Shown here: positions 1 through 10,375 of the stretch, piece after piece | Layout: every line of letters starts with the position of its first letter | How positions within the stretch are numbered: the first letter of the stretch is position 1 | Assembly: GCF_000149955.1 (NCBI RefSeq) | Contig: NW_017264850.1 | Coordinates: 124,263 to 162,807, forward strand | Length of the DNA: 38,545 bases | Direction: 5' to 3' | Source of the DNA: Fusarium oxysporum f. sp. lycopersici 4287 | Taxonomy: Eukaryota; Ascomycota; Sordariomycetes; Hypocreales; Nectriaceae | Position numbers and translations under genes: made by a program | The notes under the pieces: generated by a model | What the model was told of the DNA's origin: nothing | Databases searched by the model: none | What the model saw: only the letters and a program-made list of their open reading frames with translations

Positions 1-1008
1 TCGCTTATCATACACGTTATTATAATATTCTTTATTAATATAAACTCTTTTATATATACTAAGTCTTATTTAAAAGTTATAATACTTAATTATATATATA
101 AAATAAATAAATATAAAATACCTCTTTTTAATATTATTAGTATTAATACTTATAAAAAGAGCTTTTATATTATATTTATATTTATAAGTAGTAAAGAAAA
201 AGTAAACTATCTCTAGGTTCTTTTTTACCTATAAGAGGTATATAAAGTATAAGAAATAATTCTTTCTTTTATAATACTTATAAATTAATATCTTACTTAT
301 ATAAATATAATTATAAATATAGCTATCTTTCCTAAGCTAATATATCTACTTTATATCTTTTATATTAATTAAGCTATCTTAGCCTATTATTAACTTTATT
401 TTATAAGAGGCTTAAATAACCCCTAAGGGCATAATAAATAAGTTAAGTTCTAAAAGAACTTTAATTAAATTATAAGCTTAGAGACTTATATTATTTATAA
501 GAAATAACTAAAGAAGTTTAAAGATATATATATCCTAGGCTATTATAATAAAGTAGGTTATATTATAACTACTTAGCTTAATCTATATAAAGAGAAATTT
601 ATAAAAGCTTAAATAAGAAATACCTTTTACTTTAATTATATAATAATATTATTAGCAGAGGGCATATATAATCTTATTAAGAGATACCTAAATAATAACT
701 AAGCTAATTTCTTTAAGTATTAATAGTATATTAAATAAGCTATAAATAATTAGCTACAAGGCCTTTATAATAGCCTTACTTATAATAATATTAATAAGCC
801 TATTATTTAAAGTATTTAATTATCTTAATCTTTATTTAATATTATTATTAGTTAGGTCTCTTATAAGGCTTTACTTAAGGTTAAAAAGTAAGCTAAATAC
901 TTAAAAGCCTATATATCTATATATATATAACTATTTAATAATTCCTTTAGTTTATTATATACTTATATCCTTAAGCCTTTACTAAAGAATAGTCTTTATT
1001 TCTAACTA
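1..1008 (+). mobile_element. RIP-degraded MULE (Hop-type) transposase remnant
   Basis: Frame 1 can be read from the first base to 1008 without any indel, but it carries dozens of TAA/TAG stops and no TGA, the result expected when CAA, CAG and TGG codons suffer C-to-T or G-to-A changes. Between the stops the residues follow the order of fungal Mutator-like (Hop-type) transposases: a TYKKSF segment near 149-166, FIFISSKEKVNYL near 176-213, an AEGIYNLIKRYL block near 655-690 that matches the 'EG-x-H-x-x-LK-x-YL' part of MULE proteins, and a late YTYILKPLL block near 958-983 where the family has its 'PC-H-x-L' motif. The 5' part lies left of the window. Assignment rests on remembered family motifs, so the MULE call is good but the exact subfamily is not certain. 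The element is dead. Confidence 0.6.
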
Positions 1009-1055
1009 ACATATATAATAAGTAAGTATGTCATCTAAGTAAGTATGCCACTTTT
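1009..1055 (+). repeat. Left terminal inverted repeat of pogo/Fot-like element
   Basis: These 47 bases match the reverse complement of 2824-2870 with one mismatch (T at 1031 versus C in the partner copy, again a C-to-T change). The repeat contains the 12-mer TAAGTAAGTATG twice, at 1019-1030 and 1036-1047, with a 17-bp period. Such internal direct repeats are typical transposase-binding subsites. Confidence 0.85.
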
Positions 1056-2823
1056 TCCTCCTATACCTAACCTTCTAATTAATAAATTAATTTATTAACT
1101 ACCAGATATATTAGACCTAAACTATAAGGCTAGAATACTTCTTGCCCTTTAGGCCCTTTAAAATAACTAAAAGCTAAGTATCTAATGCGCTATAGATATA
1201 TATAAGGTTAATTATATAATATTATATTGCCGTCAGAATGGCATTAAATCTTAATATAATTCTATCCTAAAGTTATACTAACTATCTAATCTAGAGGAAT
1301 AGATTATAGTTTAATTTATTCTTAACTTAGATTTATAAGGATTTCCCCTGCAACTGCATTTTATTAAAGAAATAGCTAACTAATTACTTACTAACTATAA
1401 TATACTACTAGTTAGTAAGTGCTAAGCTTATAACTTTATTAGAGGGCATTATAACCTAAAGATGCATTATTTTTATAAATATAACTACTAGAGAGCTAAA
1501 TATAAAGATCTAACTATTATCTATAATTAGTTTTAACTTATAGTAAATATAATTATAAAATATAATATTTAATTAGATAATATCTATAACTTTAATAAGA
1601 CTAACTTCCTTATAGGTATAATTATAAGTAGAATAGTTATTATAGGTTTAGAAAGATATAAATAACTAAAATTAATATAGCCTAGAAACTAGGAATAAAT
1701 TATAGTAATTTAGGTAATTAATATAAAAGGCTAGGTAGTTTAGCTATTTATTATAGGTGCAGGCTAATATTACCTTACTAATTAATACTAAGAGAGTAAC
1801 CTCTTAGGCAATTAGGTAATTATAACCTCCTAAAATAGCTAGACTAATAATAAGATAGGCTTTAAGTAGCTAAAGCACTTTAATTAATATATAAATAAGT
1901 AATTAGTTAGTTACTATTATCTCCTAATCCTTAATAGGCATAAAAGCTACTACTTTATTAACTTTAAGAGATATTATAAGGATAACCAGATTATTATACT
2001 TTATATACCGCCTTACTTATCTTATCTATTTTAGCCTCTTAATATTAGGTATTTTAGCCTACTAAAGAAGGCTTATAGTTAAGAAATAGAGTATCTAATT
2101 AGATATTTTATTATCTATATTTTAAAGACTAAGTTCTTTTTGGCCTTTTATATTACTTACTAAGCTATTATAATAAAATAAAATATTAGGTTATCTTTTA
2201 GAGGGGCCAGGCTTATCCCTCTTAACCCAGAAAGTATAGTCTTAAAGCTTAATATGCAGCTATAGACCCTAATGCCGGTTAAGGAGGAGGCCAGGCCCTT
2301 AACCTCTTAGGCTTTAAAGACCCTAAAGATAGTACTTAAGGCTAAGTCTTAGTCTAAATACCTTAAGAGATAAATCAGAAGGCATTAAAATAGCTCTCTA
2401 GAGTTAATTATTATAGCTATAAAGTCTCTTAAGAAAGGGATAAAGGCAGTTATATATAAGGTTACCTTACTAGTTACTAAGAATTAAGACCTTCGGCAGG
2501 CAAATAAGATACTAAGCCGGCGCTATAGGGTAAAAAGGACTAGACTATAGAAAGGAGAGGCTATAACAGTAGATCAAGTAAGGCAAGCAATTAATCAGAT
2601 AGATATAGATGCGCAGGTAGTTATAGAATTATCGAGAAGTAGTAGTCGAGGAAGGTCGGTCAGGCCGGGCGTTCAGCGATATAGTATATGCGGCAAGCCT
2701 GGGCATAATGCAAGGACCTATCAGGTAGTAATTAAGACCTCTAGAGATAAGCATAGTAAGTAGTTTTAATTAACTAAATAGTTTATAGTGTTTTTATTGC
2801 GATTTCTATCTAGAGGGGTAGGG

Positions 2824-2870
2824 AAAAGTGGCATACTTACTTAGATGGCATACTTACTTATTATATATGT
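2824..2870 (-). repeat. Right terminal inverted repeat of pogo/Fot-like element
   Basis: This is the inverted partner of 1009-1055, with one mismatch over 47 bases. It is followed by TA at 2871-2872, the presumed target-site duplicate. An alternative inner boundary starting at AGTAAGTATG (1021 and 2858) would also leave flanking TA, but would then leave 12 matching bases outside each end unexplained. Confidence 0.85.
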
Positions 2871-2874
2871 TATT

Positions 2875-2973
2875 ATAATTAGTATTTTATATTTTAAATT
2901 TATTAATCTAATTATAAATTTATTTTATAGACTTATTATAGAGTTGGGATTAAGATAACTATAGATTTAAAAG
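2875..2973 (+). mobile_element. Probable 3' remainder of the interrupted MULE transposase
   Basis: Immediately right of the pogo-like element one frame (2875-2971, stop TAA just after) stays open for about 32 codons in very AT-rich DNA and ends in a segment reading IIELGLR. MULE transposases often end with a '..L.EP..R' tail, so this may be the C-terminus of the frame seen at 1-1008. The phase across the insertion does not join perfectly, so this is a tentative link. Confidence 0.3.
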
Positions 2974-3734
2974 TAGCTTGCTAAGTCTGCCTGTTTTACT
3001 GGCCTTATTCTATATTATAAACCTGCGGAAGCCAAGTTATGTATTAGAAATCACAGAAGATAAAATAGAAAAGAATATTCTATATTTATAAAGGCGTATA
3101 TAAGGCATAGCAAAACTCTCCATAGCCGCAGAACTGCATTTAGTCTATCCTGGTGAGATCGATTTAGTTACTAGGTATGGTATATCTTAGAGGAATTTTG
3201 AGTCATAATGAAGGGATTTAGAGGTTAAGGGATCTGAAAAGCACGGCGTGGCTGGTATGAATTGGATGTCCCATAGAGAATTAGGAAGAGCATTATGTTT
3301 AACAAAATATATATTAAAGGGGGGCTCATCAAGTTCGATGATGGCCATGGCACCAGTTCATACCACGTTGTCTTTCGCGACCTTCAAGGTGTCGGCATCT
3401 TCCAAGGTATTCATAGGACTAAAACTGGACAAACTACGCCTCTTCGGCGACGAACTTAAACTTCACAGTCAGGTAGTCACACAGAGTAGGGCTACCCTCC
3501 ATGTAATACAGCTTGATATTAGTGGGATAATATTAGTAAATGGGCGTTTGGTGTTCCAGTCTGATGCAGGATTGGTTCTTAGTAGTATCGAAAAATGTCA
3601 GAGAAGAGACTCAATTAGATGTGAAGAATTATAAATAGCAGTAGGTGAAAGATCAGGCTAGTAATTCTTATTGCTCGGCTTGGTTCTCTTTAAGCCCATA
3701 ACTCCCAACCCGGGGGCCTGTAATTTCACTGCTT
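2974..3734. other. Transition from RIP-type DNA to normal DNA; no supported gene
   Basis: AT content falls sharply between about 2980 and 3250. The remainder has ordinary composition but no gene I can support. On the minus strand a stretch inside 3420-3600 reads like coding sequence (IKLYYMEGSPTLCDYLTVKF, interrupted by stops nearby), so a decayed gene piece is possible, but I do not recognise it. Confidence 0.4.
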
Positions 3735-4991
3735 CTACGCTGACTCCTGAAACTTCTTCATCACCTCATCGTGGCTAGCCGGCATAAGAGCACCTTCTGG
3801 GGCAGGATTCTTGCTCTTAAAGTAATCGCTCATCTGTTAAATGTCAGCAATATAAACTTTATCAAACGCACTTGGGATAAGTGGCAACTGACCTCTGCCA
3901 TGGTGACCCATTCGACACCTTCATGCTTGTTGATGTGCTCGATGATGCGTTCGTGCATCAAGAGAACGTGGGGTCTGCCTGATACATCGGGGTGGATAGT
4001 CATGGGGAAGATGAATTCGTCTATAGAGCGTTAGTAAAACGAAAGATTACATCCATCAAGCTTGGTGGTTCACTGACCATATTCCCGGTAGAAGTAATCG
4101 AAGTGGTCTTTCCAGATATCTTCGACATCTCTGTATCTTCTGTCAGTTCCAGTTAACAACTAGCATCTGAAAAGTCTTGCCTCGGGTTGACCCATCCATG
4201 TGAGTTTGGGGAGTTCTTGATGAACATCATGGGCGGTAAGTCATCTATGTACCAAGAGCCAGGTATTTCGACCATGCCCGTCTCTTTGCCCTTTTGCAGT
4301 GGCTTCATCCACTCCTCGGCCTTCTTCGTGTAATCAATCTTGGTCCATGAGTCGCCTGTCCGCAACCAGTATGCCTGACAGTCGTGATGAGACATTGAGT
4401 GGTCATACTCGATTCCGTAGCTAAGCATCAACTCGGTCCCTTCTTCACTTGTCTCCCACCAAGGCGCTACGCTTCCCTTAGGCGGCTTTCCGCAGAAGTC
4501 GGTAAGTAACTTCCATGTCTTGTGCAGAACGTCTTTTTGCTGCTCGAAAGTCATGTCCACGGGGTTTTCGTGGCTGTAACCATGTAGCTGTTCTCACTTA
4601 GTGGAATGCCTATAATTTGTACAATTTTATGCTTACACCTATCTCATGTCCAGCATCTCGGACCATAGCACACTCTTCTGGAAATGTTTCCAGGCTGTGT
4701 CCAGGGATGAACCATGAGGCTTTGATGTTGTACTTCTCAAATAGCTTCAACAAGCGTCGGGTACCAATTGTCCCCGCCCAGAGGCCTGTTCAGCAAAGAA
4801 TTAGCAGTGAAAATATGATGCGCGTTGTTTTGCTGACCTCTGCTAATGTCGCTTGTGCTGTCTTCGCCTCCATATGATCCCAACCAACCGGCTACGGCAT
4901 CGATATCCACACCGTAGCTGGTACCCTGGTTAGTGAAATGTTCATTGGTCGAATGCAATCCTTACCAGACCAAAACCTTCTTTTTACCCAT
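3735..4991 (-). CDS. Polysaccharide deacetylase / cyclic-imidase family hydrolase
   Basis: Seven exons give 313 residues: 4991-4966, 4917-4838, 4785-4637, 4587-4181, 4130-4078, 4020-3893, 3833-3735. The protein begins [20 protein letters not shown] and has the NodB-fold metal set Asp15 (in DIDA), His87 and His91 (in LHGYSH), then [27 protein letters not shown] and a conserved [19 protein letters not shown] block. This is the intracellular, signal-less branch that contains HpPgdA-type proteins and bacterial cyclic-imide hydrolases, so it may cleave an amide, imide or N-acyl bond of a small molecule and not chitin. Length and motifs are complete. The intron at 4131-4180 has a GC donor (AG|GCAAGA); the other five are GT-AG of 48-59 bp. 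It is divergent from the dehydrogenase at 5505. The family call is firm and the substrate unknown. Confidence 0.92.
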
Positions 4992-5504
4992 TTTGTTCAA
5001 GTAATTCTCAGTAAAATAAATAGAATATGCCTAGGAAATGCACTGTCCACGTCAACTCTTTACAACTCGGTCAGGTCTAATGCCATATAACTTGAGCTCA
5101 GAGATACTCCCAGAACGCGGGGTTCTTGTGTTACAGCACCTTGGAAATGGGACATACCCCCACTTACTCCCTGATCGGTATCAGATTACTTCCCGCTGGC
5201 GGTATCAGACGTTATCACAAGTGGAGTCTGTGAAAGCGAGCCGTTGCAACCCCCACCCCCATTCTTGAACTCAGTTTTCGGTACGAGGTTGCAAGTCGAA
5301 TCGGATAGCAGTCCGTCGTATGATGGCCCGTCAGACTTTGGAACTCTATCGTAGAAAGACACCCAGTCTCGTGATTCATTACAAAGGTAATTTGACATGT
5401 ATGTGAGTTCTTACACTGAACATCGCAGGCGTCAAATCATTAAAGCTTCTTTCACATTGCGATACTTTTAATCTCAACCAATTATATCGTATATCTTGTT
5501 CAAA
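4992..5504. promoter_or_regulatory. Divergent promoter region between deacetylase and dehydrogenase
   Basis: These 513 bases separate the two divergent start codons, so both genes may share control. They contain one inverted repeat CGGA-N6-TCCG (CGGATAGCAGTCCG at 5302-5315) that could bind a zinc-cluster dimer. The spacing is N8 between the CGG and CCG triplets, unlike the N11 sites at 22656-22841. No ORF here looks coding. Confidence 0.4.
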
Positions 5505-6379
5505 ATGTCAAAGGTCGGTTACTTGGGACCAATTATGTTCCCAGATCTTGTGCTAACATCGTCTCGCAGTTCTCACTGGCTGGCCGCTTAGCCATTGTTA
5601 CTGGGGGAGGTCGAGGCTGCGGTTTCGCGTTTGCCCAGGGGTTGGCCGAAGCCGGTGCCGACGTTGCCATTTTCGACGTGATTGAGCCCTCTGCTCCTGA
5701 AGTCGAACAGATGATTTCCAGCCACGGGGTCCAGATCAAATCTTACATTGTGGATGTAACCGCGTTGTCGAGTTTAAAAGAAGGATTCGCCGCTGTGGCT
5801 GCAGACTTCGACAACAGGCTAGACATCCTGGTTGCATGCGCAGGGGTCAACAAGAATGTGCATTTCCTCGACACAGAAGAGGAAGACTTTGACAAGTTAT
5901 TTGCCGTCAATGCTAAAGGTGTTTACTTCTCTGCAAAGCTGGCAGCTCAAGCCATGATCGGAAACGAGACCAAATGCGGAAGTATTATTCTCGTGGCCAG
6001 TATTGCTTCGCATATGGCTATTCGATCACAGAGGTCGACAGCTTACTGTGGTACCAAGGGTGCAGTGAGAGCAATGGTTGCTCCAATTGCTGCAGAGCTT
6101 CAAGAGCATGGGATCCGAGTAAACTCAATCAGCCCCGGCTATGTCAAGACAGCGATGACAGCACCATTCCCGGACTTAATCGAGGGATGGAAGGACGAGA
6201 TCATGAACCGTCGCGTCGCGGAACCTGACGATATCAAGGGAGCCTGTGTCTTCCTGGCCAGTGATGCCAGCGCGTAAGTTATTGCCACCGCCTTCTTGAA
6301 CTGCCAGTTATACTTACCAATCACCAGGTATTGCACGGGCTCCGATATTCTTGTTGATGGAGGTGTCACAAAGTGGTAA
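5505..6379 (+). CDS. Short-chain dehydrogenase/reductase (classical SDR)
   Basis: Three exons (5505-5513, 5570-6273, 6328-6379) give 254 residues, a normal classical SDR length. The first exon encodes only MSK, then follow the Rossmann motif TGGGRGCGFA (residues 14-23), Asp-containing AIFDV after strand 2, ACAGVN (NNAG-type motif), NAKG with Asn117, the serine loop VASIAS (147-152) and the active-site pair Tyr162-Lys166 in AYCGTK. The C-terminus SDILVDGGVTKW is the usual end of NAD(P)-dependent alcohol/polyol dehydrogenases, and overall it resembles sorbose reductase/mannitol dehydrogenase-like SDRs. It is cytosolic, with no signal peptide. Divergent placement with the deacetylase-family hydrolase suggests successive steps on one substrate; that is inference. 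Confidence 0.92.
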
Positions 6380-7104
6380 TGTCACTATCCCTACCTCTCC
6401 GGAATTGCAAAGGGAAAAGCAAAGAAATACAAAACTCTATTATTATTATTAGCCAGCACTTGAACGTTTGAGGCATGTAGTTCGTGGCGCACTGCGGCAA
6501 CGGTTTTAAATGTTCTAGACCAGTCTTCTGGATATGAGTCCCAATGTTGCCGTATGGCAAACCCTGTAAACCTTACATGCCCCCGACATCAACTGAGGAA
6601 TTGACAACGCTGGCATGCCGGGTAGAAGCTGGATTATAGTCTGTTGATATGATATAGGTATTAAAATGTCTTGCAACATATTACTAAAGGTATTGCAAAC
6701 ACTCTTTTTGTATTGAGTTTTATTAAATCGCGATCTTGTTGCATCCCTTAAAACACAATTAGAAGTGGTCTGTTCTTATCTTAGTTTACACGCCAGCTTT
6801 CAGACGATGCAACCATATATGCCTGCCTTGTCAGGGACACTGGTCAGTCTTGAAGCAGCTATAAAGCTTAAATAATCTAAGCAAAGGATAAATACGAGTT
6901 TAAGATGATTTACTCTTACCCAAGGAAAAGGGCTAGTCTCAGTATCGCATGCCATGTACTAGGAATTCTTTGCTTTAGATATGGAACATAATGAAATTCT
7001 TACTATCTTTATTTCACTATTAAACTCGTCACGCAACCATTTTCCAATCTTCACAATCATACTCTCTCTATACTCTCTCGTCAATCCTCGACTTATCAAT
7101 CACT
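6380..7104. other. Intergenic; 5' leader of the small secreted protein gene
   Basis: No coding sequence is supported. The last 50 bases (about 7055-7104) are a pyrimidine-rich leader with repeated CTCT, typical of strongly expressed fungal genes, directly before the ATG at 7105. Confidence 0.4.
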
Positions 7105-7341
7105 ATGCGAACCATTGCAGTACTCGCTCTCTTTGCACCACTGGCAACTTGCACCATATATAACATTACAGGGTCATGCGATAACAGCGATATCGGCCTT
7201 GTTTGCGTGATTACGACCAGTGTAGCTAACCCAGCCAAAATCTGCAATGGGAAGGCTGGGACGTATGCAGGAGATGGAATCAATGGGATGACGAGCTGTA
7301 CTGGCATTGGTTCTCCTTGCACCTATGTTTGGAGATGCTAG
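7105..7341 (+). CDS. Small secreted cysteine-rich protein (candidate effector or antimicrobial)
   Basis: A single exon encodes 78 residues. Residues 1-16 (MRTIAVLALFAPLATC) are a good signal peptide. The mature part of about 60 residues has six cysteines (25, 34, 47, 65, 72, 78), an even number as expected for three disulfides, with the last one being the final residue. It is rich in Gly, Thr and Asn, and has one N-glycosylation sequon (NIT at 20-22). I do not recognise the family. Size, secretion and spacing resemble fungal effectors and small antifungal proteins. It stands alone between the SDR and the convergent transporter gene. A pyrimidine-rich leader precedes the start. Confidence 0.7.
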   Translation: MRTIAVLALFAPLATCTIYNITGSCDNSDIGLVCVITTSVANPAKICNGKAGTYAGDGINGMTSCTGIGSPCTYVWRC

Positions 7342-7638
7342 ACATTGTACCTTCTCATCAAATTGGTCAGTCTCGAATCGAACACCTCGTTCACATACTA
7401 ATTCTTCACACCATAGTCTCAACACTCCCAGCAGTCTATATCATGACAGCGACAATCAGGAAGACGGACGATTTATTGGTTTAAATTCTGGTATATGTCG
7501 AGCTAAGAGGCCCGGCTCCGGCCCACCCATGGCGGAACTAAAAGTTATATCTTTCTGGACTATCTTGTTGTATACTTGTTCATCTGAATCAACTCACTTG
7601 TTTTTGACCCTTTCCCTACGCCATAAAGCTTCTTAGAC

Positions 7639-9315
7639 TCACACAAAGTACCTCCAACGTGGATCTTGTTCACCATGTGTGATTTCGGAAGTAGCAACAT
7701 CCTCAGCCTTCAGGTCAACACCTTGTGCCTCGTTTTTCACACGGTTCTGCTTCCTCATCCAGAATCCCAATCCCAATGTGAAAAGAATGCAGGTGACATT
7801 GCAAGCAGCTGTGCCAATCAGGGTTGGTGCATAGCGAGGTGCATAAGTTGTTCTGAACGTTCCAGCGGATAGAATGCCACCAAGGTTACCGAGACCTACG
7901 AGCAGACCAGTCGTGGCGGCTCGTGAGTTCTCACTGAGATTGTTGTTGTTGTGCCAGCTGTGAACTAGACAACTCGGGATATATGCCCCAGCACACAGCA
8001 TAAAACAGGCGAAATAGGCCACTCCAATGTGCGCTTCAGCATCAATGATGGCGAGGATGAGTAAGCCAACGAGACTTGTAGACAGACTGCCAACAATATG
8101 CAGTGTTCTTTCTCTGTTGCGATCAGAGCTCCAGGTAACTGCGAGAAGAACCAAAAATCCTGCAACGTTGGGAGGCACAGTCAGAAGGTTCGTGATTACC
8201 GTGTTATATCCTAAACGACGGATAATAAGTGGCAGGAAATTGGAGGTAGTGGAGAAGGCGACGGGGTATGTCAGGCTGATGACACACCATACAGCGAATC
8301 TCCAGCTGTTCCAGCTCTTGAAGCATTCTTTGAGATTAAAATCTTCGCCAATAACTCCACTCCCATCGCGGAGAGCTCTTTGTCTCGCAACATGCTTTTC
8401 TTCTTTTGTCAAGAACCAGGCACTTTGCGGGTCGGCGGGAAGCCACCAAAAGGCAAGGATTCCCAACAACACAGTCATTGTACCTGAGATTCCCCCTGGT
8501 CAGCAAGGAATATTCTCAGTTCCCCCTTGCAGCACCTTTGGCTTACCTTCGATTAAAAATAGCCACATCCAACCATGAATATGGGATACCTTGATCTGGA
8601 AGACTCCAAACGAAATCAGACCCGAGAAAGCACTAGCAAGCAGCGCACTGCCAAAGAAGATCGCGATACGAAAGCCAAGTTCGCCGCGCTGGTAAAACAG
8701 TGTCAAATAAAAGACCGCACCAGCAAAGAAACCGGCTTCAAAAGCACTGTGAGCTGTTAGGACAAGTTCATAATTGACATACGGAGGTTGTTACAACTTA
8801 CCCCAACAGGAGACGGATGGCCAACATGCCTGCAAAGTTCTTACAGGCAGCTTGTAACAAGGCCATGGAACCCCAGCCGACCATGAGGGACGGCAGCATG
8901 ATTCTACCAGAGAATTTCTTCAGAAGAAGGTTAAGTGGAAGATCGCAGAGACCATTTGGCACATAAAAGAGGAGGATTAAAAGTGAGAACTCTTCGCCCT
9001 TGAAGTTGAGGTCTTTGCTCATTCCATCTGTCTCGGCGTTTCCCAGGTTACTCTGTTTCGTTAGAAGAGTCACTGGTATCTGGGGCAAGACTTACTCTGT
9101 CAACAGCATTGAAAAAGTACATGACGCTCAGATATGACAGGAGCCATGCGTCCATCTTGCGCACTACCCAATGTCAGCAGGGATTATTTCACGGGTTCTT
9201 TTCAAGGCCACTGACGGTAAGATCGCTCAGCAGCTGCATCAACAACAATCTGGGAACCGTTCTCCTGGTCAAAGGCCAGAGACTCATGATGTTTGTGCTT
9301 ATCGTCGGAAGCCAT
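7639..9315 (-). CDS. MFS transporter, DAL5/anion:cation symporter type
   Basis: Five exons (9315-9216, 9163-9096, 9052-8802, 8746-8547, 8483-7639) give 487 residues. The hydrophilic N-terminus is followed by YLRKMDAWLLSYLSVMYFFNAVDR at the first helix and then SNLGNAETDGM, the classical DAL5/TNA1/allantoate-permease signature. RLLLGAFEAGFFAGAVFYL is the fourth/fifth-helix region, the central loop reads WFLTKEEKHVARQRAL, and the second half has six further helices ending in a charged tail. Members take up organic anions, vitamins, allantoate, ureidosuccinate or dipeptides at the plasma membrane. Introns are 43-63 bp. The gene is convergent with the small secreted protein gene, and the 297 bp between them hold nothing else. 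It is a plausible importer for the neighbouring enzymes. Confidence 0.93.
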
Positions 9316-10375
9316 TGCGATAATGCGGTTGTCAGTTATCCCCAAGTGGTTTTTGCATGAATGAAGTTGTTGCTTGCTGGTAACGCATTACTCGTCATTG
9401 CGCAAGTGTTGACCTTTCTATATCCAGGCCACTGGCTGTATCATTGTGATATCTGCAACCGGGACCACGATCCGTAAGCCAATGATCTTGAATCTCTGCG
9501 GAGGGGAAACGACTCTATCTCAGCCAGCACATTGGAAGTGGGCTTCATATGAGGTATTCGTACCCAGTACATCCATCTCAATCGGTTAATATAGCTTCTT
9601 TTGGTACCATTTACTTGGCATACTACAGTAACCTACCATCAAAAATGGGGGCACCTGGTGTAGGATCGTCTCATCCGACAGCTTTATCTAAGTGGGGAAT
9701 AACATGGGAGATAATCAGGAGCCGTCCCAATGGCGCTTTTACCCCCTCCTTATCCCCATCCCAACCCACATATGTATCTATCCGGGAAGCTCACCCGCGA
9801 TGCCTCATGAGGGGACTCTTCTGGACATGGTTCTTGTTCAGTCGGTGCGAGTTCTCTTGATGTTATCGTATCAGATGTGATTGCAGGTTAATGAATGGCG
9901 GCATGAAACCCACTATGATCGATTTTAATTTATGAACCTCTTGTTCTCTATTGTGAGTGTAGTAAAAAAAAAGTCAAGCAGGTTGTTTATGAGCCGGATT
10001 TGAGGTAAATGGAAAAGCATTTTTTGTCAATTCCCTGCAGTGCATCGATAGATAGAGTCCTCGACGGATGAAACGCTGGATTTTCTACTGCTGAAATTTA
10101 AGCTATCGCTTCAAGATCTACAAGGGACCAAGCGCTGAGGAGATGGCGCAAATAGATCAGGCAAACCCGGCAAACCCAAGTAAGCGCCCTCTTTAGCCTA
10201 GGGTTCATTATTTTGAATGCATCTATGACATTTTGCATCGGAACCGGTTTGTTAAACGAACCATTCATTCAATAGCCAAGACTTGTAACGGCATACGAGT
10301 AGTAATGATACAATGATACTGGGACCTGTGGCTGAGAGCTTGTATCACCACATAGAACTTAGATACAATGATACA
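9316..10375. other. Intergenic, about 1 kb; upstream of the MFS gene
   Basis: No ORF here shows family motifs or plausible splicing. One CGG-N9-CCG pair (9460-9474) and a short tandem GGCAAACCC (about 10163-10180) are present. The 3' end of the 2OG oxygenase gene lies at the right border. Confidence 0.4.

Larger units (their letters stand above)
1009..2870 (+). mobile_element. RIP-degraded pogo/Fot-like DNA transposon, nested in the MULE
   Basis: The element is bounded by 47-bp inverted repeats and flanked by TA on both sides (1007-1008, 2871-2872), the target duplication expected of Tc1-mariner/pogo elements. A transposase can be followed in frame 1 from about 1093 to 2770 with many TAA/TAG stops and no evident frameshift. 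Recognisable parts are ARILLAL near the N-terminus, an FNKT block where DET is expected, ILNRHKS where ILDGH is expected, PLNIRYFSLLKKAY where PLDVG..PLK.AY is expected, and a C-terminal CGKPGHNART zinc-knuckle-like motif at 2689-2718. All three catalytic aspartate codons are AAT (1594-1596, 1933-1935, 2041-2043), each one G-to-A step from GAT. The copy cannot encode an active transposase. Its 3' third (about 2220-2720) is visibly less AT-rich than the rest. Confidence 0.8.

Noticed and set aside
3248..3634. 128-codon plus-strand open frame
   Set aside because: It begins with GTG, shows no domain, signal or homologous motif, and the opposite strand looks at least as protein-like; probably a chance frame over decayed sequence.
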